Shown: positions 17,671 through 25,602 of the stretch, piece after piece
Position numbering within the stretch: position 1 is the first letter of the stretch
How the letters are laid out: every line of letters starts with the position of its first letter
Assembly (NCBI RefSeq): GCF_003605645.1
Contig: NZ_QVMU01000009.1
Location: 1 to 64,000, forward strand
Source: Vibrio sinensis
GTDB taxonomy: Bacteria; Pseudomonadota; Gammaproteobacteria; Enterobacterales; Vibrionaceae
DNA: 64,000 bases
Direction of reading: 5' to 3'
Made by a program: the position numbers and the translations under genes
Notes under the pieces: model-generated
The model's input: only the letters and a program-made list of their open reading frames with translations
The model's database searches: none
What the model was told of the DNA's origin: nothing

Positions 17671-19470
17671 CTATCTATTCTTAAAGGTTTTAGAAGTACT
17701 GGGCTTACCACCCTCTATAAGCCGTCCTACTCGTTGTATTTTTGATTCAACGCTGACCTTTGAGCGTTTTTCATTCTGTAATAAGCGCAATTTATATTTT
17801 TCACGCAGTTCGTAATTAGTTCCTAGCTTTGTAATAGCTCCAGTAAGTTTGAGATAGCTGTGTTGCAATCGTTCTGTAAGTTCTCCAGCTTGTTCAATCG
17901 GTTCTTCAAGTCTTGTATTTGCTGCATTGTTGACGCTGATTGCTGTTCTGAAACTTCCGATAGTTCGTTCAAGCTCTTCTCTGAGCTTTGGTACTCGCTC
18001 TTCATTAGTTGGTGATTGTGGACTATCTCGTCTAAGATCATCTTCCGCTCCTCTTGATACTGCTGCTGAATTTGCTTTATAGCAGCTTGATAAAACTTGT
18101 TCTGCTTTTTCGCTGAATTCAACAATTTTTCGTTGGTACATGTCTGATCTTTTATTAATGTCGCTAAATTCGATGCTAATTGCTTCTCTATATGATTCAT
18201 TCCGATCCTCTATAATTTCTTTGAGCCACTGTAGGACAAATTTTGCGTGTCGCTCTAACTGATGTTTTAGCGCCTTTTGGGCGATTCTTGCCGCTATTGC
18301 TTGCTGTCTTTCTAACTGCATGAGCATGTCTATCCCTCTGAGATTAGGGTTAAAATCAGGCATAGTTTGAAACTCTGATTGCAATGGTTGTGAATAGAAA
18401 GATGGTCGCTTTAACCATTTCTCGTTTGGTGGTAGGTAACAATGAATTGACCCTTTGGATTCAGCTTTCGGCAGTCCATAACGTCCTGTATTCGCTTTCG
18501 CTCGCTTGGAAATCATCTTTTGTAACCCAACCCACAATTCAGCTAAACGCTGTTTTTTGTCGGGAATTTGATCTTCTTTAATTAAGGATTCAGGTGAATC
18601 AAAAGCATCACTAAAAACGAAGCCTTTTAGTCGAATATTCGTTTCGCGATTCTTAAACCGAAGGCTAATAAAATTAGCCGATGTCTTTACGTTAACTAGC
18701 TCGATTAATTCTGAGTTCTCACGGTTTTCAAGTGCTCTGACAATGTCATCCCTACAATTAAATTTACCTCCAGTAACCATGTCTTCTACCCAGGCATTCA
18801 GCTTCTTTTTTAGCTCATACCGTTTTGAGTATTTACAATCGTCTCGAGTCAGTCTTCTGCGAAGTGAATCTGTAGGGCTTTCTAAGTCATGCTTTAAGTT
18901 TAAATAATCACGTAGAAGATTAAATGCTTTCTGGTGATTAGGAGGAGCTGGATTAAACGAGCGCCCTGTTCTTAGGTGAATACGTGGAATCAAAAAATGA
19001 TTTTCGATATTACCTTGATGAGTGTGCCGCACCCAGTCAATCAAACGCTCTTCTTTAGGAATACCAGCAAAACACAGCTCTTCAAACAACTCTCGCCATT
19101 CTTCTTCGATATGAGGATTGTCACGTAACTTCTCTGTGTCTTCAAACGCATGAGCAATAACACCACTCACATACTTGTGAACAAATGGTGTTTGCTCAAT
19201 GGCATACTCGACCGCCTTGCGATTTCCATTAATTGCCTCAGGCAATGGATCTCGTCTTTTACCTTTGATCTGTCTAAGAATATAGTCTTGCTCAAATAGA
19301 GTATCTGTATCGTTACTTTCTCGTGCATGGTCCCTTAACTTGTATGCCTCACCATAAGCCTCTTTCTGCTCATTAGTGAGACTGCAATATGCACCGTACA
19401 AGTAGTCGGTTGCGGCAGTTGATTTAGCTTGCCCTTTTCCAGTCGTTTTGAAGATTACTATTATCGCCAT
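17671..19470 (-). CDS. Relaxase / mobilization nuclease
   Basis: The 599-aa protein has an N-terminal relaxase domain with a His-rich metal motif (WVRHTHQGNIENHFLIPRI) followed by LRTGRSFNPAPPN, the pattern seen in mobilization relaxases that read H..GN.E.HF.IPR. The catalytic Tyr is probably in the N-terminal ATDYLYG stretch; I cannot fix the residue. The C-terminal half is coiled-coil. The enzyme would nick and covalently bind oriT for transfer by a helper conjugation system. Its start overlaps the MobC-like gene by 10 bp, and a second reading frame inside its 3' half (17823-18200) encodes a MobB-like protein. The exact MOB class is not clear to me. Confidence 0.8.
   Translation of the reverse strand: MAIIVIFKTTGKGQAKSTAATDYLYGAYCSLTNEQKEAYGEAYKLRDHARESNDTDTLFEQDYILRQIKGKRRDPLPEAINGNRKAVEYAIEQTPFVHKYVSGVIAHAFEDTEKLRDNPHIEEEWRELFEELCFAGIPKEERLIDWVRHTHQGNIENHFLIPRIHLRTGRSFNPAPPNHQKAFNLLRDYLNLKHDLESPTDSLRRRLTRDDCKYSKRYELKKKLNAWVEDMVTGGKFNCRDDIVRALENRENSELIELVNVKTSANFISLRFKNRETNIRLKGFVFSDAFDSPESLIKEDQIPDKKQRLAELWVGLQKMISKRAKANTGRYGLPKAESKGSIHCYLPPNEKWLKRPSFYSQPLQSEFQTMPDFNPNLRGIDMLMQLERQQAIAARIAQKALKHQLERHAKFVLQWLKEIIEDRNESYREAISIEFSDINKRSDMYQRKIVEFSEKAEQVLSSCYKANSAAVSRGAEDDLRRDSPQSPTNEERVPKLREELERTIGSFRTAISVNNAANTRLEEPIEQAGELTERLQHSYLKLTGAITKLGTNYELREKYKLRLLQNEKRSKVSVESKIQRVGRLIEGGKPSTSKTFKNR
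17823..18200 (-). CDS. MobB-like coiled-coil protein encoded entirely within the relaxase gene
   Basis: A 125-codon ORF lies wholly inside the relaxase gene in another frame of the same strand. It is preceded by AGAGGAT with 6 bp to the ATG, a strong ribosome binding site. The product is a Gln/Lys/Glu-rich amphipathic coiled coil (for example KQIQQQYQEERKMILDEIV), quite unlike random out-of-frame translation. In ColE1 and Pasteurellaceae-type mobilizable plasmids, mobB lies inside mobA in just this way and stabilizes the relaxosome. Identity is inferred from position, ribosome binding site and composition, not from a database match. Confidence 0.6.
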   Translation of the reverse strand: MNHIEKQLASNLATLIKDQTCTNEKLLNSAKKQNKFYQAAIKQIQQQYQEERKMILDEIVHNHQLMKSEYQSSEKSLNELSEVSEQQSASTMQQIQDLKNRLNKLENLQNDCNTAISNLLELLQS

Positions 19471-20048
19471 GACTGCACATCCAAGGGGTCAACTCTTGCG
19501 ACTCTAAATTTGTGATCGACAAGCGGTTCAGCAAGAATACTCATCACCCTAAGATCGTGTTGTTCAAACGCTTTATTTAATTGATTGAGCTCTAGCAATA
19601 TTTGAATAGCTTCTACACCCGACTTGTGTGTATTGCACCATTTTACTGCTTGGTTAAGAAGTGAGTTGAAGCGAACTCGCTCATTAATTACTTGTTGCAT
19701 TTCCTTTCGCGTTTTATCAGTAAAAGGTACGACAATATACGTCTGATGTAATGATTCTGCGACTAGTTGCGAAACCGTTTTTCCCGCTTTTTCTGCTTTA
19801 TATTTCCAGATTTTTTTATCAAGCAATGTACAGTTCATTTCAATTCGAGCTTTCTTCTCTTTACAATGAAAGCGATAAAATGCATCAAGCTGAGCTGATT
19901 TAAATTTTGTTTCGTTCTTTAATCGATTTTTCGTAATTCTGATATCATTTTTAAGCAATTGATCAATAGCATTTTCAAATGAACCAGCTAATTCAGCGTC
20001 TTGTAAATAGTACTCATCGATTAGCTTTTTCTTATACTTCCGTGTCAT
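19461..20048 (-). CDS. MobC-like mobilization accessory protein
   Basis: The 195-aa basic protein has a ribbon-helix-helix-like stretch in its middle (RIEMNCTLLDKKIWKYKAEKAGKTVSQLVAESL cut to its core: AGKTVSQLVAESL), typical of MobC proteins that melt oriT and help the relaxase. I start at ATG 20048, preceded by AGGTGA, instead of an upstream frame extension of 16 codons. It overlaps the relaxase start by 10 bp and lies directly beside the candidate oriT. Its N-terminal part is Lys-rich. Confidence 0.7.
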   Translation of the reverse strand: MTRKYKKKLIDEYYLQDAELAGSFENAIDQLLKNDIRITKNRLKNETKFKSAQLDAFYRFHCKEKKARIEMNCTLLDKKIWKYKAEKAGKTVSQLVAESLHQTYIVVPFTDKTRKEMQQVINERVRFNSLLNQAVKWCNTHKSGVEAIQILLELNQLNKAFEQHDLRVMSILAEPLVDHKFRVARVDPLDVQSWR

Positions 20049-20081
20049 ATTTTCACCTGTTTTTATATTTATAATAGGGGT

Positions 20082-20155
20082 TTGGGCGCAGCCCAAGCGT
20101 TCCTAAGCGGCAGCTTAGATACCACCAACCCGAATGAAATGTCATACGGGGTTGG
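20082..20155. other. Candidate origin of transfer (oriT)
   Basis: Three inverted repeats are packed in 74 bp immediately upstream of mobC: TTGGGC-GCA-GCCCAA (20082-20096), CTAAGC-GGCA-GCTTAG (20103-20118), and CCAACCCG/CGGGGTTGG (20125-20132 and 20147-20155, one bulge). Dense short hairpins between the mobilization and replication/maintenance genes, with a GGGCGCAGCCC core, are typical of mobilizable-plasmid oriT regions. The nick site cannot be fixed. Confidence 0.55.
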
Positions 20156-20236
20156 GGTAACCTTGCTATTCAAAGAACTGATGACTGAGTTGTTTAGTGC
20201 CTTATCAAATTAGTTGCTTTGATGAAAAGCCACTTG

Positions 20237-21106
20237 CTACTCGTCTTTATCGCCATTGAACTCATTACTAACACTCGTGAAATCCGTATCGATGCCATCC
20301 AAAAACTCACTCGTGCTTGATGTACTATCGATGAGAGGTAAAGGAGGATGATCTACACATTTGTTGAATAGAGTCATGAGATTTTCATTGCTAGTTTGAA
20401 GTTGCTTCTTATCCTCAATAAGTGCCGCAACTTTATCGTCAAGAGCAGACACCCGTTCTTGCATTAGCGAGCGCTCTTTATCTTCATATAGTGCATCACT
20501 TAATTTCTGCTGAAGCTGTTCAACTTGTAATTGATACTCCATACAAAGTTGCTCTGCACGATCAAGTCTCTTTTCTAGTTGATCAAGTGATTCTGTCTTT
20601 GTTTCATTACTGCTTTGCAGTTCATCAATGAACTCAGCTAGCTGCTGATTCTCTCTCTCAAGTTCTAATATCTGCGCTTTAGCATGTTGAGAACGACTCT
20701 CGACCGTTTCTTGAACCTCATGGGAGAACTTGTTCCAAACTTCGCTCAGCACATTCGCACAAGTCACTTCGACTTGTTTCTCTAGTTCAATAAACCAGGC
20801 GTCTTTATCAGAACCTACATGCAGAGGGTAAAGATCATCAGTTAAAATTTTGAACGCAATACGAACTCTCGAAAAATCTCCTCCTACAGCTTTTTGTAGG
20901 GCTTTCGCCGATTGAGGGGCATTCTCGGGGTTCGAAAATGCAGCGGCATATTCTTGTATTGTTTTGCCTTTATCAGTAGATAAATTCGCTTGCCGCAATT
21001 GCAAATGAAACTCTGTAATCAAACGAGATAAGTCATGTCTTCCTTCCTGCCTTTCTGAGACAGGAAGAAAAGAAGACAGAGAGGAAGGCAGATTAGATGT
21101 AGTCAT
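20237..21106 (-). CDS. KfrA-like DNA-binding coiled-coil protein
   Basis: The 289-aa protein has an N-terminal globular part (about 20-130, with VGGDFSRVRIAFKIL) of the KfrA_N type and a long coiled coil (about 140-250: QILELERENQQLAEFIDEL). KfrA proteins bind DNA and help plasmid stability or autoregulate. It starts 3 bp after the stop of the broken integrase gene, whose last codons hold its Shine-Dalgarno (GGAGGA), so the two were one operon. The presence of a KfrA-like gene argues that the mobilization module derives from a plasmid. Confidence 0.7.
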   Translation of the reverse strand: MTTSNLPSSLSSFLPVSERQEGRHDLSRLITEFHLQLRQANLSTDKGKTIQEYAAAFSNPENAPQSAKALQKAVGGDFSRVRIAFKILTDDLYPLHVGSDKDAWFIELEKQVEVTCANVLSEVWNKFSHEVQETVESRSQHAKAQILELERENQQLAEFIDELQSSNETKTESLDQLEKRLDRAEQLCMEYQLQVEQLQQKLSDALYEDKERSLMQERVSALDDKVAALIEDKKQLQTSNENLMTLFNKCVDHPPLPLIDSTSSTSEFLDGIDTDFTSVSNEFNGDKDE

Positions 21107-21109
21107 CTC

Positions 21110-22410
21110 TTATTCCTCCTTGAGCATATCTTCAATCACCGAAAATAGTTGTTCGCGGTGTTTTTCATCTTTTGCATGCTTAGCTAGTTGCAAGATGCTC
21201 ATCAAATACAGTCGTTGATCAGATACCACGGGTTCTTTATCTTTCTCTTTTAGTGAGACAACTTCCAGTGGCACTACAATGCTATTTTGATCTTGCGATC
21301 TAAATAGACTATCAATTGTTTTATCCGCTTTGACTTGCTCTTTAATTAAGCTTGCACGATTACGCTTTGCATAGTGTTTCTCCACTATTGCAACGCTTCG
21401 ATGACCAAGCAAAGAAGCGATCCACGCGAGGTTCGCGCCACTAATGAAATGATAACTTGCACAAGTATGCCTTAGCTGGTTCGGACCTCTGTGGTCAACA
21501 CCTGCTTGCTTTAGAAACGGCGTGAAAAACTGCTTAGCAAATTGCTTGGGGTTTAACCAAGGCTGCCCTGTTTGCTCGTTGTAGAAAATGAACTTTCTTT
21601 TTTCTTTTTTGATCGTAATATTATCGCGTTGCACAACTTCGATATCTACTGCGGATAAATGCTTAGTGTATTTTTCCAATTTTCTCAGCATCAATGTGGC
21701 TTGTGCTGACAGTTCAATATAGCGATCTGATTCTGGTGTTTTAGTGACTTTATAGCGGTTCAGTGGTTTCGCAAGATCGATATGTAAGATTGCTTTCTCA
21801 ATTTCATTATCTACAAAATACTCAACATTGCCCCAGTCAATGCAAATCAACTCACTAATTCGTAGAGCGGTCGCAGAGCCAAGAGCGACTGCAAGCTTAC
21901 TCATGCTTCGAGATGTCGGCGTAGAAAGTAGTTTTTGAATTTCGTTTTTGCTGAATGGATTGGGCTCTAACTCCACAACTTTTACGTTCTTTATTCCTTC
22001 CATCAAATTAGATTTGAGTAAACTATCTTTTCTAGCTTTCTCGCAGATCTCTCGCAGATCTCTCGCAGTATCGTGTAGCAGCTATTAATTACTTTTCCTT
22101 TAGAGCCTTTGTTAAGCATTTTCAGTTTAAATTCATCAATAGTCGCCGTAGACATATCGCATACTCTGATTTGTCCTACGTGACTAATGATGTGCCGCGC
22201 ATGAGTTTTCATTGATTGATATGTCGATTCTGCAACTTCGAACTTTTTAAGTTGTAAGTATTTACATACCGCATAACTCAAAGAACTAGTCGGATAATCA
22301 TGCATCTCTAGAGACGCCTTCGACTTTCTTGTTCCTTTTCTTCTCGTTTGTACTTTGCTTTTTAGTTTTCTGTTTACTCGTTTTTTATGTTTTACGTTAT
22401 TGATTACCAT
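21110..22410 (-). pseudogene. Second tyrosine recombinase, frameshifted by an 11-bp tandem duplication
   Basis: Two overlapping frames (22410-22003, 135 codons; 22006-21110, 298 codons) are the N- and C-terminal parts of one integrase. At 22042-22063 an 11-bp unit (CGCAGATCTCT) is present twice in tandem. Removing one copy restores a single 429-aa frame running ILREICEKARKDSLLKSN into MEGIKNVKV. The C-terminal part holds the catalytic set (ALRISELI Arg, QLRHTCA His-box Arg/His, LLGHRS His, KHY Tyr), while the N-terminal part is the core-binding domain. As it stands the full enzyme cannot be made without recoding or slippage, though the C-terminal fragment could start at 22006. Confidence 0.9.
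22042..22063. repeat. 11-bp tandem duplication causing the integrase frameshift
   Basis: CGCAGATCTCT occurs twice head to tail, followed by CGCAG, the beginning of a third copy. Loss of one unit would restore the integrase reading frame exactly (1301 bp becomes 1290, divisible by 3). Short tandem units like this are prone to slippage, so the state may be reversible. Confidence 0.9.
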
Positions 22411-22570
22411 CTGCGGACCCTTTAATTAAGCCAACAAACCGTATTGCTCTTCTTGCGTAACAATTCCGAATTTTCGTGACGTAGTGATTTGCTTATTATG
22501 TGAACACAGTCGTATTTATTGATCAATAGCAAAGTCAGTTAACTTTTTTCTAAGTTATTGTATAATAAGG

Positions 22571-22597
22571 GAATATATTTGAAATTCAAATATATTC
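22571..22597. promoter_or_regulatory. 27-bp perfect palindrome upstream of the second integrase
   Basis: Arms of 13 bp (GAATATATTTGAA / TTCAAATATATTC) flank a single central A. The site lies 160 bp upstream of the broken integrase gene, facing a divergent region. A perfect palindrome this long suggests an operator for a dimeric regulator or a replication/partition site of the ancestral plasmid. It lacks a T tract and loop, so it is not a terminator. Confidence 0.65.
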
Positions 22598-22634
22598 ATA
22601 CTGATGTAACTAACTGTTTTAACTCAAGTATCAT

Positions 22635-22889
22635 TTATGATGAATGGGAAAACTCAATATGAAACAAAATATTTTGCATCCTAAAAATGTGATATTTGTC
22701 ACATAAAATATTGCCATTAAATTCACGTATTGAGGTTAATTCCCTGTATTCAGGCTCACTAATCCATCGACTTACGTAATTTGAACTGAGTAAACGCATT
22801 AATGATAATAAACACAGTAGGATACAATTAATAACAATATGACGTTTTATTTGAGACGATTCACTCGTTTCTATTATTTGCATCTTCAA
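22635..22889 (-). CDS. Small putative membrane protein, unknown
   Basis: The 84-aa ORF has one hydrophobic segment (about 18-38, HIVINCILLCLLSLMRLL) and a hydrophilic remainder. It is divergent from the small secreted-protein ORF at 22938. No family recognised, and coding status is uncertain; composition and the TM segment are the only support. Confidence 0.35.
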   Translation of the reverse strand: MKMQIIETSESSQIKRHIVINCILLCLLSLMRLLSSNYVSRWISEPEYRELTSIREFNGNILCDKYHIFRMQNILFHIEFSHSS

Positions 22890-22937
22890 AGTTTGCCCAC
22901 TGAAGTTCTAAACTAATATCTTAATCACGTAAGATGG

Positions 22938-23231
22938 ATGTTAATGATGAAAGCAGTATTGATTGCGATCTGGCTAATGTTAGGACTGGCTACTTCAAGT
23001 TTTGCCAGTAATTCAGCATTCAGTAGTAATAATAGTTCTTCGGCATTTACTGATACATCTACACCTAAAATTCACTCTACCAGTACACAAAACCAAGTTG
23101 TGGTTACATTGCCAAGCAATTATGATGCATCGGATATAGTCAAGGTAGAAGTGAACGATCACAGCTATTTAGCGGTTTATTTCCATAGCCATGTGTCAGG
23201 TAGAGTTGATAGTGTTTGGTGCGCAAGATAG
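22938..23231 (+). CDS. Small secreted protein with signal peptide, unknown
   Basis: The 97-aa ORF starts with a good signal peptide (MMKAVLIAIWLMLGLATSSFAS) and is followed by a Ser/Asn/Thr-rich stretch and a short beta-rich region (NQVVVTLPSNYD). AAGATGGATG precedes the start region; ATGs at 22938, 22944 and 22947 are all possible. It is the last gene before the right copy of the 14-bp repeat. No family recognised. Confidence 0.5.
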   Translation: MLMMKAVLIAIWLMLGLATSSFASNSAFSSNNSSSAFTDTSTPKIHSTSTQNQVVVTLPSNYDASDIVKVEVNDHSYLAVYFHSHVSGRVDSVWCAR

Positions 23232-23267
23232 ACAAACGACGGACTAGAAAAAACTAATAATGCGCAC

Positions 23268-23296
23268 AAACCCGTCACTAAGCCTCTTTGTGAGGC
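23268..23296. repeat. 14-bp direct repeat plus hairpin, right copy
   Basis: AAACCCGTCACTAA (23268-23281) is followed by GCCTC-TTTGT-GAGGC (23282-23296). It is identical over 14 bp and similar in structure to 17461-17504, in the same orientation, 5.8 kb away. Confidence 0.55.
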
Positions 23297-23533
23297 AGGC
23301 ATTGCTGCATTTAGAAAAGCGCAACGATCCCAGTAAATTTCCCACAAGTAGCGATTTCTTATTTGCCACAACGCTACGATCTAGTAACCCATGTCAGACC
23401 GATATGTTCTGGCACGTTTTTGTCCCATTATTCGTTAAACTAAATACTCTACAAATATTAGGGGCGTGCGTTTTCCCTATCAACTCTAATCCGATGGAAG
23501 AAAAAAAGTGACCTAACGTCGTTGTTGCGGGGC

Positions 23534-23730
23534 TTATGCTCGGCTCACCATAAGTCTTTTGTGTACACGGATATCAGACCAATCAACGAGAACGACTGAC
23601 ATGGGGTTGCCCGCACAAATAAAGCTAGCATGCCAGCGGTAAACGTGATTCTCTCCCGATGCAAGTGGCGGTTACATAAAAGACGATCCATCCGCTTACT
23701 TTTGTGCTTTGTTCTAGCTTGGAGTCCTGT
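23534..23730 (-). pseudogene. IS10-like (IS4 family) transposase remnant
   Basis: The minus strand encodes two adjacent pieces of an IS4-family transposase. The first reads ARTKHKSKRMDRLL and CNRHLHRERI, and after a one-base frameshift the second reads VYRWHASFICAGNPMSVVLV and DWSDIRVHKRLMV. These match, from memory, the corresponding stretch of IS10 transposase (RTKHNIKRIDRLLGNRHLH..., VLVDWSDIREQKRLM), which includes the first catalytic Asp. The rest of the transposase is missing and no inverted repeats were found. Confidence 0.8.
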
Positions 23731-23821
23731 GAATAAGTATATTTTTGATTTAAAACCGACATCAACATGAAAGTTAGTAGTATGATTTTGCTATGTATAC
23801 CGTAACTAAAGAGTAATAAGC

Positions 23822-24394
23822 GTGAATTACTACAACAACAACGCGCAAGAGTTTTATAACGGTACCGTCAACGTAGAGATGCAGAGCTTATATAATGAGT
23901 TCTTACCGTTAATCCCTAAAGGTGGCGCTATCCTTGATGCTGGTTGCGGCTCGGGAAGGGACACTCTTGCATTTAAGTCTCAAGGCTTTAGAGTCCATTC
24001 TATAGATGCCAGCGCTGAACTTGCTCAGTTGGCGGAGGCTCTGATAAAGCAACCCGTGGAAGTGACAACCTTTCAACAGTTCAGCGCCTCTGTTCAGTTC
24101 GATGCAGTATGGGCGTGTGCCTCTCTGTTACATGTTCCCTTTGATGAGCTGCCACTCGCATTTAGTAATCTTGCGATCCCGTTAAATGAAGGTGGCGTGT
24201 TTTATTGTTCTTTCAAATATGGCGATGATGAAGTTGAACGCAATGGGCGCTTCTTTACCAACCTAGATGAAGCTCGTCTTAACAGCATATTGGCTACGAC
24301 ATCGCTTACCGCTCAAAAACTTTGGATAACGGGTGACCTGCGTAAAGGACGCGAGAAAGAGCAGTGGTTAAATGCAATATTGGTGAAGGGCTAG
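23822..24394 (+). CDS. Class I SAM-dependent methyltransferase
   Basis: The 190-aa protein has the Rossmann SAM-binding motif ILDAGCGSGRDTLAF (residues 37-51), the acidic ribose-binding residue in VHSIDAS, and a later WACASLLHVP motif. It has no DNA-methyltransferase signature (no NPPY/DPPY), so the substrate is more likely a small molecule, RNA or protein. The start is GTG at 23822. It directly abuts the HNH gene (stop 24394, ATG 24395), so the pair is one operon. Context suggests a role with the nuclease; the exact substrate is unknown. Confidence 0.8.
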   Translation: MNYYNNNAQEFYNGTVNVEMQSLYNEFLPLIPKGGAILDAGCGSGRDTLAFKSQGFRVHSIDASAELAQLAEALIKQPVEVTTFQQFSASVQFDAVWACASLLHVPFDELPLAFSNLAIPLNEGGVFYCSFKYGDDEVERNGRFFTNLDEARLNSILATTSLTAQKLWITGDLRKGREKEQWLNAILVKG

Positions 24395-25393
24395 ATGAAC
24401 TTTACGAACGAAGATTATTTTAAGGGAATTGTCTTATTTGGGCTAAATGCAGCCACTTACAAGATGGCATTGGCTCAAACGCTTCTTAAAGCTTCACGGG
24501 AGGGGAAAACCGAGCTTTCTTGGGAAGAGCTATCAACCACTTACTTTGACGCCTATAAAGCACGGCTGGCGGCTAACTCAATGCCGCAGCAGGGCAATCC
24601 TAACCGTTTAACGAAGATGGAACGCATCATTAAAGAGCATGAGCTAGGCGTTTTAACTAGTAATCAAGCTATCGATAAGGTGGCGGATACGGCTTTTGAT
24701 GACGTGGTTCCGAGATTCCAAACTATCGGCTCTGACAAAAATATTGTCGCAAGCTATTTCTACGATATAGAGAAAGGTAAGAAGCTTGTTTTGAAAGACT
24801 CGCTACTGTCATTGACTGAACCGCAAATAAACACACTTCAACAAGAAGTTCATGCGCGTTGGGGGTTGCTAGAGGGCGCGTTTAGCATTAATCAAACAAA
24901 CTTTGAGCTTGCCAATAACATACGAGAGATATATCTAAAAAATGGTCATGAGCGCAAAGCACTGACTCACAACATACCGTTTCTATCTGGCTATCAAGGA
25001 AACGTCTGTTTCTACTGTGGTGAACCAATGGATGATAATATTCATGTGGATCATGTTCTGCCCAGACAAGTAATTAATCATGATGAAATATGGAATCTAG
25101 TACTCTCTCACGGTGACTGTAACTTGTTGAAGTCAGATCGCTTAGTGGGGCAGCATTTTGTGGAGAAGCTCATTGCCCGAAACGAAAACATCATGGGAAG
25201 TAACCACCCTTGGAAAGCGAAAATTCAAAGCACACTAGGGTCAACTCCGAAAAAGCGTGCAAGTAACCTAAACATGCATTACGACAACATAAAATCGGTG
25301 TTAGGTCGATATTATTGGGGCGGTTCCGACTCATATAACCCAGCGAGCGACCCATTTTACCGAAGGTTGATTACTGCCCTCAATAATAAGTGA
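24395..25393 (+). CDS. HNH endonuclease domain protein
   Basis: The 332-aa protein has a helical N-terminal region (1-200) without recognised motif and a classical HNH/McrA-like finger: CFYC (Cys205, Cys208), HVDHVLPR (Asp219, His220) and GDCNLLKSD (Asn243). All metal- and catalysis-related positions are present. It starts immediately at the end of the methyltransferase gene and is separated by 209 bp from the RloC-like ATPase. A nuclease in restriction or abortive infection is inferred. Order and length differ from PtuB of Septu, so I do not assign that system. Confidence 0.82.
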   Translation: MNFTNEDYFKGIVLFGLNAATYKMALAQTLLKASREGKTELSWEELSTTYFDAYKARLAANSMPQQGNPNRLTKMERIIKEHELGVLTSNQAIDKVADTAFDDVVPRFQTIGSDKNIVASYFYDIEKGKKLVLKDSLLSLTEPQINTLQQEVHARWGLLEGAFSINQTNFELANNIREIYLKNGHERKALTHNIPFLSGYQGNVCFYCGEPMDDNIHVDHVLPRQVINHDEIWNLVLSHGDCNLLKSDRLVGQHFVEKLIARNENIMGSNHPWKAKIQSTLGSTPKKRASNLNMHYDNIKSVLGRYYWGGSDSYNPASDPFYRRLITALNNK

Positions 25394-25602
25394 AGCAGCT
25401 TGGGGGTTAACAACAGGTAAGATATCCTTGCCTGTTGACTCAGAATTGCCCCATTATGAGTTAGTGTTGTTTCAATTCACCTTATCTACAGACACAACTT
25501 GACCAAGTTTTTCTCATGTATAACTATGTAATCAATTGAGTATTTAGAGCTTAAGTTAGCTACTAAAAGATTGGTGTATTTAGTCAAACTAGCGAGGGAA
25601 AA

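Noticed and set aside
23401..23530. Possible integron attC site (GTTAAAC near 23440 and ACCTAAC near 23512)
   Set aside because: The core heptamers are present by chance, but no paired inner L/R boxes or long inverted repeat join them, and the adjacent sequence is IS10-like debris.
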